NCBI RefSeq assembly: GCF_947172395.1
Contig: NC_069100.1
Span: 9,638,109-9,702,108, forward strand
Reading direction: 5' to 3'
DNA: 64,000 nucleotides
Source: Bicyclus anynana
Taxonomy: Eukaryota > Arthropoda > Insecta > Lepidoptera > Nymphalidae
Part shown: in pieces, positions 30,043 through 43,681 of the stretch
Numbering within the stretch: the first letter of the stretch is position 1
How the letters are laid out: every line of letters begins with the position of its first letter
Position numbers and translations under genes: made by a program
Notes under the pieces: generated by a model
Seen by the model: the letters and a program-made list of their open reading frames with translations, nothing else
Databases searched by the model: none
Told to the model about the DNA's origin: nothing

Positions 30043-33000
30043 GAATTCAATATCGGTTTAGCCGTTACGATGTCACAAACAGACACGCACATTATATTTT
30101 ATAACAATTTAAAACGCTGATTGCAAGGATAAATAGTAAAATATTGTAATTGTACAAAGTTGTTACTAGGTAGGTATTATTATTCACAGAATTAGAAATG
30201 TTTACTAATGCGAATATAGATAACATTATCTAAAATGTAAGTAATAAAGTTGATTAAAATAACAATAGTAACGAAATTAGGGCAACGAAGTTCATTAACT
30301 TATTACTGGTCTGACTTAACGATATCTAGGTAGTTACTGGTTCAACAGTAGCACAGTAGATATATTACAAGCAGTAGTTGGACTTCATACTAAAGGTCGA
30401 AACGCGAGCTATACCTACGCAGCTCGTACGTGGGGTGATCGTGGGGTGAAGACCGTTGCGACTGTGCCGCGGTGACGAACGCAGTGTATTGGATTTTTTA
30501 ATTATGACGACTAGGAAAAAAGTTATTATTTTTATAAAGTTTGATTAATATTTTGTATTCTAAAGGCATAATTTAATAAATATATATACAAATAAATACT
30601 TAAATGATAAAATTGTGTAAATAGGTAAATGACGTAAACGTTAATATAATATTATTAAATAATTATTTATTAACTTCTTCATTTAGGTTGTTTTCTTTGA
30701 TTATTATGTAATACATAGATTTAAATCTTATGACATGTATGTTTTGTATACCTGTATTTTAAGGTAATAAAGAAGTTACGTAAAGAAGTTGTTTGAATTT
30801 AACAACATTATTGTGTTGCTCATACTTTAATGTATTTGAATAAAAAAAGTAAAGAGCCAGCTGATATCAATATACCTATCCAGATTTTTTTATTAAACTA
30901 CTAGCGAACCCGGTCAATCTCAATTTGTTTTTTGTAGTTCCTTCCCTACATGCCAAGTCAGGGTCAATTTTTTATCGTCTATTCTATAGTGTGGGGGTAT
31001 CGTTATCGGTATTTTTGTACATTACATAAGGGGTTAAAGTGCTAACATAATCTACGGAACCCTACACTGCGCGTGGCCCGACACGCACTTGACCGATTTT
31101 TTATTATTTGGTCACCTAGTGTGGTGGTAATAGATAGATGGCATCACCAAAATAAATATATGAAGGTCCTTCAAGATCATTGATTAGTATCAGCCTTATT
31201 TAAATCTACCAATCAAAAAACAACACGCATTTTATTGATCACTTCCTATTTTACTACAATTTACAAAGTATTTTATTTGTTTATTTAAAAAAAAGTATAT
31301 TTACAATCACATAACTAAATGGAAACACAAAGTTGGCAAATGTAATTAAAATGCTGGAGGCAGGCAGCCCTATCACATGTTTACGGAGCGCGCGGCTGTA
31401 GGTATTTATTTCAAAAATATGGCCGAGTTATTATACTGCTTGTAATATATCTACTGTGACAGTAGTGCCTTAATATCTCTCCACGTACTCGTTATGTTGT
31501 CTCGGTCTAAAAATAACTGAATAGTAAATAACTAAGGTTAATGAGCGAACGTTTCAGAGATAAGTGTAACAATGAAACTACCTCCGTTTTACATCGTGAT
31601 GCGATTTCGTTCATAACGAGTACCATTTTCCGATTTATCAAAAGTTATAGTTACAATCCCTATTACGGTCATATCTTCTAAACTATGCCAAATTAAATGA
31701 AATTAATGAAAGAAATTCGTTGAAATTTTATTTTCATATAATTTTCATGATATCAGCTGAGATTTTCACAAAAGACATTTTGGTATAATAGCTATTTAAC
31801 AAGTTAAATGCATTAATTTGTTATTAGGTATTTTAAAATATTCTGACACCATAAACAAAAAGTAAGTATAGCAGAAGATAAACTTGTTTTCGTGAAATTT
31901 TCTCGGGTAGTTTAAAATTGTAGCAGTACCTGTAATATCTATGTCTGTAATACTTGTCATGTACTTGTAAATCGGACGTACGAAAAAAAGAAGCACACTT
32001 GGCAACAGTGAAGATAGCTGTACACAACTATTGGCATTGTGAACAAATACCTGTTCGCAACACCAATAGTTGTGAATAGCTGTCTTATTAACAACAATTT
32101 CCAAGAGGAAACGCTTAGTAATAAATATGTTATAATGTTTTTACGAGAAAATTAACCCAAGAATGAGATGAGCTAAACTAGTTTATGCTGCGTCATCAGG
32201 TTAATGATTAACGTAAGGTAACAAGGGCTTTATGTGCAAAACAATGTAGTTTGTAATAGATTGAAACTAATTACTTAATGTGATTCATTTATGCCTCATG
32301 GTCCTCAATGCTCATAGTAAACGTTAGAAACTAGGGTAGGAATTTAAAATGCGTCACGCGATGTGAAATGACTATGAATGTGCATTTATTTATATTAAAA
32401 ATTTTAATACACAATGAATATTAGATTTATTTTACCATTTTTTCGCGAAAAACCAACGATAGCCCCTTTTATTCGAAAAACCGTAGTAAGGTTAGTAAGA
32501 AAAGGATGTTTTGAGGGTTGGGATTATGTTTTTTATAATAATGAAAACTGACTGGTTGATTTGCTCTAATGGTTGATTTCCTCAATTCAGTTTTTGGATG
32601 GATCAACCCATCTGCTTGACCATCCTGCTGAAATTGTAATCTACCTGGTGTTGAGTGAGTAACTACCGCTTATAACAGAGCATTACTTTGCAGTTACTTC
32701 ATACGCTAAACAATGTGGCGTACCGCATTGCGCCCGAAATGTTAGGCTTCTAGTGCCTGCAATGCATTTGCAACCATACCCTTCAAACAAAACAGCAATG
32801 CTGCTTGACAGCAAGCGTTGATATATCTTTAGTCATCTGACCAGCTGTCTAGCATGAGAGGGTTCTTTGAATGGTACTATGAATTGGTCTTTAGACGAAT
32901 TCAGTAAAATCATATATTTTTCATTTCATAAGGCTCGAAAATTACCACTCTGATAAATAGAAGTTTACTAAATCACGCGTATTCAAACTTGACATGCGAT

Positions 33001-35069
33001 AAGCCACGCCGCATACGCGGAAAACATGTAGAATACGAGTAATTTCAACTCTAATTATTTACAGATACTTTATTGAGTATTTAAATATCAGGAGAACATA
33101 ATATAAATTAACTGAAAGTTGAGCTATTTTAAAATAACAAATTAACCAGATTTTTATAACAATCGTTTATTAGTAAGTAAACCTTTTTTTATGTATATTC
33201 AATACTCAAATTCATGTTAACGTTTTACAATTATAAAAAAAAAATACATTCAATCAAAAACCAACAATTACCACTTAATATTTACAACCTTATCGTACCT
33301 GTTTGAAAGTTATCCTTCTTAGAATGAATTTTAAATAAAATATTCTTGTTACTTATTAATGAAATAGATAAGGACCAGCTTCTAATTCAGAGCAGAAAGG
33401 TAAATTTATTATATTTATGGATTTAGTTAACATTAAATTAAAACTAGTAAACTATTTAATGCGTGTAAAACGGTCATAACTTAATTTATATTGGTTTGCA
33501 AGGTGCTTATATCGATAAATAATTTATCGACAGCTCACACGCCTAGTCCAATTTTAGCCCGACTGGAGTCGAAGCCCTTCCAAAGGTCTGTAACCCCGTA
33601 GGGCTTACAGCCTTTGTGGGCCATTTGCTTTTACTGACTTTTGCCTGCGACATATATCGCAAATTATTTTTTAGAACTAGGGAGAGTGGGCCTGTGTCTG
33701 CGCACACACTTGTGTACTGTTTTAGTGATGGCTATTTGGTAGTAGTAACTGGCCGGGTAATATTGGCGGAACTTAGTACATAATTATTTTCATTTCATTC
33801 AAGGTTTATATTATTGTCTGTCTGTTTTTACAAACTTAGCTAACACATTTTCTTTTAATAAGATTGAATTAGATTGTCTTCCGAATCGATAGTAGAATGT
33901 TCGTAATTTTTTTATTCAATAAATAATTTATTTATTTTGCTATTTTTCACGAAAGCCCATCAAGATCTAGACAAAAATAAAATAATTCTAGAGTAAACAA
34001 CTTCTAAGGGTGCTCCAGTGTCTAAATGAAACGTAGGCAACGAAAACAAAATCTTATTAAGTACTATTTTTTACTTTACTTTATTTAATAGACGATTGAG
34101 TTGAGATGGGATGTAAGAGAGTCAATTATTTATTCCGTTATTGGTCGACAATGTCTTTCTCTCCTCGGTAATAAATAACCTCCGTAGCCAGGTAAAACAT
34201 AGAGTAGGCTTTTCAAACGTATTCGTAGGCGGTCTAGTGGTCAAACTAATGTGTATCAAGCAGGTATTAGGTACCGAGAAGGTGTTTGGGGCACAAAAAG
34301 TAACAAAATAAGTTTTTTTTACCGCTAGCCAACGACCTCAGTCAATGTCAGGGTCATTGACTGGCGGACCTAGGGCACCCGGCCGTCAATATACATTATA
34401 TCACTAATTTTTGACCGCGGATTTGCTCGCAATTTATCTATAGATTTCATGCCTAGGGCCTGTTATAAATATTGAATAGTAGCAGGAGTTATAGAAGCCC
34501 TATTCGATGTGTACTGTTTACCAACAAACAAATTAAAAATGAGGGTATAAATAGTCATTTTACACCTAATAATAATTATATTTAATTGAAAATAAATTCG
34601 ATTAATAAGCTTATACCAATTAGAAATAGTTAATTTATTTAGAATAGCATTCTAAAAACAAACAATGCATAATTTTAAATTAATAAGTTATGAATTGACA
34701 TGCGTTTTCTACCTTCATTTCTTATTTGTTTGTTGCTAAACAGTGCTCATCGAGTAGAGCTGTAGGCTAGGTTCCTACTTTGCGGAAATACATATTGTTT
34801 AGTAGTTATTTAGATTCAGAATTAGTATAATTTTATATTATCCGCGAAAAACTGACCCGTTCATGCGACAATGTCACCCAGATACAACAGCAAATCCTTT
34901 ACTTACGTTTCACCCTGAAACCGGATAATCTAGAAGATTTCGACATTAGAACGTTCAGGTGCAAAAACTATGCATTTGAACGTCGTCGTCAGTTCTAAAA
35001 ACGTCCTCAAAGATTTCTATCTTTGCAGACGTTCTTAGGTCTGACGGCGATATTATATCAAAGCGTATA
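30043..35069. other. Five kilobases without a recognised gene
   Basis: AT-rich DNA with no splice-bounded coding block. Contents seen: a Helitron-like border near 30897 (ACTAGCGAACCCGGTC), the hairpin at 32014-32083, and a more GC-rich patch at 33545-33790 that I could not classify. Confidence 0.4.
32014..32083. ncRNA. 70-nt hairpin resembling a microRNA precursor (candidate)
   Basis: Two 31-nt arms, starting ATAGCTGTACACAACTATTG and ending CACCAATAGTTGTGAATAGC plus TGT, pair around an 8-nt loop (AAATACCT). There are few mismatches and one G-U. Size and loop fit a pre-miRNA on either strand, but a tiny inverted-repeat element would look the same. Confidence 0.3.
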
Positions 35070-35071
35070 TC

Positions 35072-35225
35072 TATATTTTAATATTATAAAGTTGAAGAGT
35101 TTGTTTGTTTGTTCTTTCAGTGTTGGGAAGCTACATTATCCCCTAGTGCTATAGGCTACTTTTTATCCCCGTATTCCTACGGGAACGGGGACCATGCGGA
35201 TGAAACCGCGCGGCGTCTGCTAGTG
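35072..35225 (+). repeat. Helitron-like end fragment
   Basis: TTTAATATTATAAAGTTGAA, CTATAGGCTACTTTTTATCC, GAAACCGCGCGGCGTCTGCTAGT. Ends with the GC hairpin plus CTAGT border. Confidence 0.55.
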
Positions 35226-35639
35226 ATTAAATAAACCACTTAAGTGGGGTCTGCATAATCATTTACTACCATTTTCTTCTTTCATTCGTCAGTTGACGAA
35301 TGCATGGATGATGATTTTCATCATCTTTTTACCCACATTCTCTTTAACACACTCCAACCATCTCTTCTCTAGCCTTCCTGTCTAAAAAACGTCGCTGGAC
35401 AGATCAGGATGAAAATTTGCATAGAGATAGATAATGTCTGTAATAGCACATAGGCTATTTTTATCCCAATATTCCCATGGGAAGAAGAATAAAGAAGTAC
35501 GAGTTGTACGAGCGAAACCGTAAGACACAGCTAATATTAATGTAGAGTTGAGTCCTGAAGTTATTACGAAATACACGTGGAAGAAGTTGCGGTCATAGAG
35601 TAATCTAATAATCGTATCCGTTGACAAGTCTTGCGGTTG

Positions 35640-36060
35640 CTATGTAAGACGTGGAAGGTCGTGGCAATACCAGGCTGTCTGCCAAGCAAAAAGCGATGAC
35701 GTCAGCGTCACAATCATCAACCATACATAACCAGCCCAGCCGAGTTCGCTGACACGTTGGCAACTGAATTATATTAAATACGTCTTGGTCTATTGTGATA
35801 CACAATAGACAAAGGGCCCTAACGCACTGCGCGACCACCACCCGTGGCTGCAACGACAAAGTTAACTGACAAAGAAACCGTTTGAATATCGCGCACATGG
35901 TCGCAGACAAATCGTTGAGACCAAGCGCGCGCACTAGCCTATGATAATTGGCCGCTTCACGATCGGTCGTGGTTGTGGCTGCAGTTCAACAGTAGCTTTT
36001 GCGACCAACACGACCACGGCGTGTCCTCATAGTGCGCGAGGACTCTGAGATGGGCAGAGC
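35640..36060. promoter_or_regulatory. GC-richer island with a palindromic CRE
   Basis: Markedly less AT-rich than its surroundings. Contains TGACGTCA at 35697-35704 (a full CREB/ATF palindrome), and mirrored 'cgaccac' and 'gtggtcg' text near 35830 and 35966. The long minus-strand frame here looks like a composition effect. Possible promoter or enhancer; no gene attached. Confidence 0.3.
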
Positions 36061-36210
36061 TTCATTTTATAAAAGGTTGTAAGCTTTTTAGACCATGCAT
36101 AGTAACTATGGAGTTTGGATCATGGATATAAAAAATGTGCTTCGTTTTTGGAAGATTGTGGTTCCTACTTCCGATCTTTGGTACCTCCTCCATCACTAGG
36201 TCACAGAAAA

Positions 36211-36392
36211 CACATCGTCGGTCTAGATGTGATAGCTCGTAAGTGCAAACTGACGAACTTTACAGGAGAGAGGTTTTTAATGTACGTACTATAAGATATT
36301 AACCGGAAAAGCTGTTTGAAGCTTTCTGCATCAAAATCAAATTTTACCAATAATTGTTAGTTACGAGGTATCACATCTAGACCGACGACATG
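36211..36392. repeat. 182-bp inverted-repeat element
   Basis: Left arm carries CGTCGGTCTAGATGTGATA, right arm TATCACATCTAGACCGACG, each about 32 bp with one or two mismatches, around about 118 bp. MITE-like; no target duplication recognised. Confidence 0.65.
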
Positions 36393-36711
36393 TAACTAAG
36401 TGAAGAGTTGGAACTTTATATGGTTTCAGTTATGATGGTGGTCCCCATAGAAGTATGTAAGAAAGGCGAAGGCGGTCGGTCAACATATAACTGCACTGCA
36501 AACGTACGTTTGGAGTAAACCTCGGTTATATTTAACCGCGTAGAGTTACATAAGCCACAAGTGCGGGGCTTCGTGCGTAACTACGTTGCCTTGCTTTAAA
36601 AGATAATGCTTTGGATGTTAATTCAAGTTCTCCACTCCATAATTTTCACTTCTTTATGTAACTTCAAACAAATTTGAATTACGTTCTGGTGTAATCTATT
36701 TATCTATACAT

Positions 36712-36800
36712 ATATTATTCTGCTAGCGCACGCCCCGCGGTTTCCCCCGCGTAATTCCCGTTCCGGTAGGAATCCGGGATATAGCCTATAGCACCCGGGG
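36712..36800 (-). repeat. Helitron-like end fragment
   Basis: CTGCTAGCGCACGCCCCGCGG then GTAATTCCCGTTCCGG and GGGATATAGCCTATAGCAC. Interrupted by the SINE pair that follows. Confidence 0.5.
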
Positions 36801-37318
36801 ATATGTGATAGCCCAGTGCCTCTGCCTCCGATTCCGGAGGGTGTGGGTTCGAATCCAGTCCGGGGCATGCACCTCCAACTTTTCAGTTGTGTGTATTTTA
36901 AGAAATTAAAATATCACGTGTCTCAAAAGGTGAAGGAAAATATTCTGAGGAAATCTGCTTATCAGAGAATTTTCTTAATTCTCTGCGTGTGTTATCAACC
37001 CATATTCGGCTCACTACTGAGCTCGAGTCTCTCAGAATGAGAGGGGTTAGGCCAACCACCACCATGCTGGCGCAATGCGGATTAGCAGACTTCACACATG
37101 CAGAGAATTAATAAAATTCTCTGGTATGCAGGTTTCCTCACGATGTTTTTCCTTCACCGTTTGAGACACGTGATATTTAATTTCTTAAATCATGTGTGCA
37201 ATATAAAAAAAAAATCATTTCTTGTGTGCAATACACAACTAAAAAGTTGGAGAAAGAAAGAAAAAAACCCACACTCTCCGGAATCGGAGGCAGAGGTCAT
37301 ATCCACTGGGCTATCACG
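36801..37318. repeat. Two SINE family B copies in opposite orientation
   Basis: A plus copy (36801-36990: GATAGCCCAGTGCCTCTGCC head, B box GGTTCGAATCCAGTCCGGG) meets a minus copy (36991-37318, ending CCACTGGGCTATCACGGG). They abut near 'tgtgttatcaaccc' so that together they form a 500-bp imperfect inverted repeat. Confidence 0.8.
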
Positions 37319-39808
37319 GGTCACTGGGTACGGGGATATAAATAAAAGTAAGAATATGATTATGGAAAATATTTTCAAAACGTAAATACTTACTTCTGTT
37401 TTCTGAGATTACCTACGTACGAAATTTTATCTTTGGAGATGCACGTAAAACAGTGACGTCACATTCTACGCATCAGGTCAACACACTAATGAGGCAAGGA
37501 AGCATTGTGCTTGCTTCCCGTGAACGGTGAGAGATGCGCAGAAAGCTGGAACCGAAATAGCCCGCCCTTGTACTGGAGCGATTGAACCGCGGGCCTTCGA
37601 ACCCGACCTCGTGGCGTGTCTTCACCTCTTGAATAATCTGCCACAATGGTTCTGCTACGTATAATGAGGTCCAGGGTTCGAATCCAGGGTCAGGCCAACA
37701 TTTTTTTTTTCAAGAAAAATCTTCATTAACAGCCTGAAATTGGGAAGTTGGCGGCGTTAGTTCACCCTTGTGTGTAAAGCCGTCGGTTCTGCGCCTCATT
37801 TCTCACCGGTCGTGTCGGTCTGCCGTCCCATCGGACTATGAAAGTGCACCTGTACTTGCGCACAAAAATTTCAAAATTATTTTTTTTCAATTACGCTTCC
37901 AGTTATGTCATGATTTAATGGTGATAAGTGAAGTCGAAAACTTCCAAAGAAGAAAATTTCAAATCAAAATTTTCAAATCATCCTTGGTTTCTTGGTCCCA
38001 GAAGAACCCACAACAAACTCAGCCAAGATTTATTGATATGACACACAAAAAAAATGGTTCGTTAGACCGTCTTATTGTGGTTGTGCCTAACATACTGGTG
38101 GTAGAGTCATTACAAACAGATTTTGAGATTTTAAATTGCTTGTTAACTAAAGATCGCGGCATACGTAACGTGCTTTCTCTCGGACGGGACGGGATGACAA
38201 GTTTTTGAAATAACGTTTCATACAAAATTACACTTATCATCATATTCAGAAACATGGATTACACAAACAAACACACACTAGCGTACTCCCGGAGTTAATT
38301 TTTCAAAAATTCATCCTTAATACCCTTGTGTGTCGTGCAAATACTCACTAGTTCGGACTGTATGTTAAATCAGTCAACCGTTTGGCTTACTGACGTGTGA
38401 CGTATATTATAAATATATGTAAAACTGGATTTATTTATCCCTCCATACAGAGTAATGATGAATTATCAGAGAAACATAAGTCTTTTCTTTGTTCCGATTG
38501 TAGTACCTAACTACCTAAGTATCTATCTAATACAATTGCATTAGATTGAACAGATTTTTCTAGTTGTAAAATTGTCTGACACAAACCCCCTCACCCTGTC
38601 TAGACGCGCGTGCTGTGTAGTGGCAACAGTCGACTTCACTCGTCTACAATGTTCAGTTTCCCTCCATTCCATATTTGAATTTTGAGAATTTGAGATCAGT
38701 TTGTATTTGTACGCCGCACGGTGCGGTCGTGCTACGGTGTCTTTGTTCGCTAAAAACTTACTATAGTTTACTTTTTTGTTCTTTAATATGTACATGTACT
38801 TAATATTTAATACTTTTTAATATGTTTATACAATATACATGTTAAAGTAGATATATTATTTTTAAATCTATCCCACTTCTGAGTAAACAGTGGTTCGTTG
38901 GTAATTTTGATAACTACCCTCTTAGTGAAGTATCGTTGTAGGTGCAAATTATTTAGAAATTTTATGATTATTTTACTGCTACCAACGTCATGACAAAGTT
39001 ACCTATAACTTGTAGAATAAAGCTAGGCCTTTGCTCGTATTTTTGGCGTGAAAGCGTATCAAACAAACCCACATTCGCATTTATAATATTAGTTAAGATT
39101 AGATTGCTTTACAAATATATACTTTATCTCCAAAGAACAAGGGTGTAACGATATAATGAACTTTCCGACTCCAGGCTGCTTTTTATATTTTCCTAAATTC
39201 ATTTGTTTATTTATTTACTTACATAAATAATACCCTGGAATACATTACAGCTGCCCAATCCGTCTTCCTAGGCTACAATAAACAATATTTAAATAATTCC
39301 TATTTATAAAATTAACACGAAAAAAAAATTAAATACAAAACATTGACCATTAACAATTTGACTAAATAAATGAAACGCCCAAAAACAATTAAAATCTATT
39401 CAATTAATAATTTAATTTAAATGAAAAATTGGGATTAAAACTCTGGACCATTGGCTTAACCTAGCCGAACCTGCTAGGTGGGCTAGCACAGCAGTTAATC
39501 ATTGAAACATGTTGTTCAGACGACGATGAGTCTGACTTTTGACTTTAAGCAGTAATTCAATAAGACTGAATTTCTAATGAAGTCGCACCCAACAATAACT
39601 TAGCATCGTATAGGAACGTTCAATGCTTCTGCGTTACGGTACGCATGGTTACCAGATATAGCCGATGTCTACCGGAGTTATCAACGACATAAATAGTGTA
39701 AAGAAATAAATGGTGCACTTCATAGATGCAAAAATGCACTGCCTACCCTAAAAATACATTGATAGTCCCTTAATTTAAGATTGTATTGTCTCTTGTTAAT
39801 TGTCATTG
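37319..39808. other. Non-coding stretch with repeat-derived open frame
   Basis: A B-box-like AGGGTTCGAATCCAGGGTC near 37674 suggests another tRNA-like repeat. Text around 37780-37860 (CGTCGGTTCTG, GTCTGCCGTCCCATC) recurs in degraded form near 47560 on the same strand. The 146-codon plus frame 37768-38208 arises from this repeat. No gene seen. Confidence 0.35.
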
Positions 39809-39985
39809 ATAGAGCCTCAATAGCTCAACGGTAAGAGCGGTCGGACTCATCATCGAGGAGTGGTGGTTCGTTCCTTGCCCCGTTGGTCTATTGTCATACC
39901 CACTCCTAATACAGTCTTTCCCGACTAGTTGGAGGGGAATGGGAATATTGGTCATATTTAAAAGATATTGCAAATATTATTTTTA
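39809..39985 (+). repeat. SINE family C copy
   Basis: GAGCCTCAATAGCTCAACGG head, GTTGGTCTATTGTCATACCC, CACTCCTAATACAGTC, AAAGATATTGCAAATATTA tail, as at 24186. Confidence 0.72.
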
Positions 39986-40035
39986 TAAAAAAAAAATAAT
40001 GATATTAAATGGGTTCGGTTTTATATATGATATGA

Positions 40036-40260
40036 TGGTGGGGGATAAATTGGTCCAGGTCTGGTTTGGTGGGAGGCATCGGTTGTGACTAGTTACAGGC
40101 AAAATACCTACCGCAAGCGATTTAGCGTTTCGGTACGATGCCGCGTAGAAACCGCCAGAGGTATGGGTAGAATAAAGTAGAATAAATAAATAAACACGCT
40201 TCAATGTTATACTGCATCATCTCTTAACATCGGGCGTGATCGCAAGGGCTAACTTGTCTT
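40036..40260 (+). repeat. SINE family A, old diverged copy
   Basis: TAAATTGGTCCAGGTCTGG, GCAAGCGATTTAGCGTTTCGG, GTAGAAACCG, CATCATCTCTTAACATC. Several small deletions. Confidence 0.65.
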
Positions 40261-40689
40261 TGTGCTTACCCTAGTCAAAAACCTTGTGCGCGCTACTGGG
40301 TGTCAGGAATCATGACCTCGTACTCGGGGCGCGGTGCAGTTCGCTTTATAAATACTTAAAAAGGTAGGTAAGTGACTGACCAGTAAACTGTGTCTTTCAC
40401 TCCATTTATAGGTCAAGAGTCCATATTGATTTTGCTTGATTCAATTATAATACAAAGAGCTCTTTGTTAATCGACTTGAAAAAGGAGAAGCTTTTTATGT
40501 CGATTGTGTTTTTATGTAGGTATTACATATAGTGTTTTATTAAGTTATAGAAAACATCAATTTCTACAGAAAGTGTGTTTCTCGGAAAATTGTACTGTTT
40601 TTATAATAATTTTGAAACTTTAATTTTTTTTTTTATGATAAAAAAATATTTTTTTCTGTCAAGTGTCATCAACTTGAAGCTTGAGTGGC

Positions 40690-40820
40690 TCCACAAGAAA
40701 GGAGCCGGAATAAACACCAAGAGGTCATAGGTTCGAACCCCGTCCGCTACGTCCTAACAGTCCTTCCGAATAATTTTGGTCATATTTAAAATAAGTGGCA
40801 AATATATTATTTAAAAATGA
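40690..40820 (+). repeat. SINE family C, diverged copy with own head
   Basis: B-box-like GGTTCGAACCCCGTCCGC near 40732, then TTTTGGTCATATTTAAAATA and GGCAAATATATTATTT tail shared with 39809. Confidence 0.5.
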
Positions 40821-43224
40821 AAAAAAGATCTGTTAAAAATAATATAATGGATGACATTTAATATTATATTTTTTTTTTGTATAAAAATAACAATTAATTA
40901 AATTTAAGCGATTTCTGCTTTCATCCTTTTCTTCCGATAGAAATGATCCTTACATAAAATGACAGATAACCTCATAATGCTCTGCCATTCTTTGAATCTG
41001 ATGAGGTTGCATTGTAATAAAGCTCAGCTGGTATTTTATGCATTCCCATTACAATTTTCTACTAGATATATTTCTGAGTTCAAAGTTTATATCATAGATT
41101 GCACCCCCCACAGCACACCCTGTCTAGACAAGCAGGTAGTCTGCAAAGTGTAAAGCAACAGCTGATCTCAGAATTCGGTTTTCAAATTGAAATATGTTCA
41201 GTTTAGTGTCAGTCGTCGGGCTGTTAAGACGTCCGCTTGGTGCTCCGCGGAACGCGATTAATTTATAATTAAATAGTTTATTTACCTATTATTAATTTTA
41301 TTTGAAAGTTATTTATATAAATCATCTGTCTCTTAATTTTTTATATTTAGTTTTATTTTATTAATTTAACTAAAATTTAAATATATATATATATATTTTA
41401 TAATTTATAACTATTTAGTGGAACAATAGAAAACATGAAAAAACATACATACAGCCGAACGTAGAACCTCCTCCTTTTTGGAAGTCGGTTAAAAAACAGG
41501 ATTATGTCTTTTAATTTATATTTAAATAAATTATGTTTCCTTTCAATTTATTGGTGAAGTTATTTTAATATATTTAATTGAAACGCGCCTTGTCGTAGTA
41601 TTTTGTTATATTTTCTTTAAATCTGATTACTAATTAAAAAATGCTGCCCGTCGATGTCTTATCAAAAGTTTAATGAAATGAAATAATTAATGGACGCATT
41701 TTTTATATTTACACACGCGCGCTATAGTTTAAATATAATACGCAGTTCGATTTAAAAACCTGAAACTGCGTTTTATTTTGATAAAAATAATTGTTTACTT
41801 TTTTTATTTGAACAATTTTAATGCAATTGCTAACAATGGCCATAGAGTCTCACGTTCGGATTATTTTTTAATGAATTTTACATTAAGTGTATTAAATTAC
41901 TGTTATAATTATTGGTTTTATTTTTATTTAACTTTTGGCTTTTAATTTACTTAATGTGTATAAAATACAAAACTTATTTTTTTAATTGGTTTCAGCGACA
42001 AAATTCCTCGCGTTAATAAGTAGGTAGGTAGGTTTAGTTTACATCATTTTGGAATGCCAAGTTCACTACGGAGCCAGGCCTCCAAGGCAATAAATAGTAT
42101 CTCAAAATTCGGTTTACATTTCATCACAAATAAGCTTTGTTTTTTTTTTCTTTGATCATGTAAATGAACCGCAAAGACTGAATTTGATGTCGCAGGTGTA
42201 TTTATAATGTTCTGTGATAAAGTACTGTACTTTCGACCGCCGTCATTTTCTGTTATGTCAAAACGGGCCTTTTATCGTGTTGCACCTATAGTGACTTACT
42301 GAAGCGATGTTTTCTATAGCATTCAAGACGCGGCAACAAAATTAATCACCGATTACCTTCTAATTGTCATTCGCTTGTCAACAGAAGCGATCTGTCAAAT
42401 AGTGTACGAATACGATAATGGACATAGTGTAATAGAATTCGGGTGGTTGTTGAACCCAAGTGCAACGCCACAGCTTGGGTGAACAAACTCATACTAAGTA
42501 CGAGTAGGTATAGGTACCTACCCGTTGAGCACGATAGAAACAAATAGGTAACTCCTGACTACCCAAAATAACAAAGGAAGATAAAGACTTTTAAGTTTCT
42601 TTTTATCACATGTACCTTTTTAAGGTTTAACTTGGTGGAATTTTGTTTTTTTTTCAAATTACTTTTTTCTTATGTATTAGATTGAGTGTTTCTCATATTT
42701 TACAGGGAAAAATATAAAAAAAATAAATTCGTCTGGATCTCTGGGATTGTGGCACTGTCCTGTGACTCTGTGTGTGAATATTTATTTATTTATTTAATTT
42801 ATTCAGTATTTTTTTTCTTTAGAATAGAATAATAAATAAAAGAATATATAAATAAAAAAAATATGTCTACGTTGAGCTGGAATCGATTTCTGTTTTAATA
42901 AGTTTTGCCCCTTAGTTTCACACCACATGTCCAGTTGAGTCGTTAGGATAACGTTGAAATGTGTTAACTTGCAGCTTGGGTGTTAGGTTTATTTTCGTTA
43001 CACAATTTCTTGATTCGGTCGCCGCGTTCAAAGCCCGATAATTCATCATTCTAATAATAATAATAATAAAAACATTTATTCAGCCAAAAAAACATAACAT
43101 AAAAAAAAACATGAGAATTAATACTAACTTAATACTAAGGCTTCGGCTGAATGGGGCGCTGCCTCGGCTCTATGCTACAGCTAATAGATAGTTTGTTGAT
43201 TGAAACCTATTACCTCCTAAAGCA
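40821..43224. other. AT-rich non-coding stretch
   Basis: Long A/T tracts, a TA dinucleotide run near 41384, and an 'AACCGACTTCC' family 5' end in reverse at 41440-41498 (CCTCCTCCTTTTTGGAAGTC). No gene recognised. Confidence 0.4.
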
Positions 43225-43261
43225 CTATGGAGTGAGGAACACCACGTTCCTCACTCCATAG
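43225..43261. repeat. Perfect 16-bp hairpin with 5-nt loop
   Basis: CTATGGAGTGAGGAAC, loop ACCAC, GTTCCTCACTCCATAG. First of three hairpins within 530 bp. Confidence 0.7.
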
Positions 43262-43619
43262 TAGCCTGCTTTACTTAACTTAGCTAAAATAATAGTATGA
43301 GCTGACATACTTAAAGCTTAAAATGACAAAGGTGTAACCATTACAGGCTCTTAATCCATATCTGAATTAAACAAAGGCTTACAGCCCGCTTTAAGCTTAG
43401 CTTAATCTACCCTCGAAATTCTGTCCATTAGTTTATGAGTGTTGCTTGAATAAATAAACAGAAAAATATGTAGTAGTAGCCATTTTGGTGCATTTGGTAT
43501 TCCACCCAACCCACCACTGCCTTTTTTTTTTCAAAAATTACTTAATGTACAGATTGACAAATTGCAGACTAAAATACCAAGTTTTATTTTTACTTCTTCA
43601 AACCTCGAACTTGGAGCCC

Positions 43620-43656
43620 TCTTTCATATTGCAGGCAGTCAGCCTACAATATGAAA
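43620..43656. repeat. Near-perfect 16-bp hairpin with 5-nt loop
   Basis: CTTTCATATTGCAGGC, loop AGTCA, GCCTACAATATGAAAG; one mismatch. Confidence 0.65.
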
Positions 43657-43681
43657 GTGCAAGTATCTCAATTATTTAACA

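Noticed and set aside
33545..33790. GC-richer patch, perhaps a repeat
   Set aside because: No second copy in the window and no coding frame, so class and borders cannot be supported.
35605..35934. 109-codon minus-strand frame
   Set aside because: Lies in a GC-richer patch where stop codons are rarer; no domain, no signal peptide, no splice context.
37768..38208. 146-codon plus-strand frame
   Set aside because: Starts in repeat text that recurs near 47560, has no splice context and no recognisable domain.
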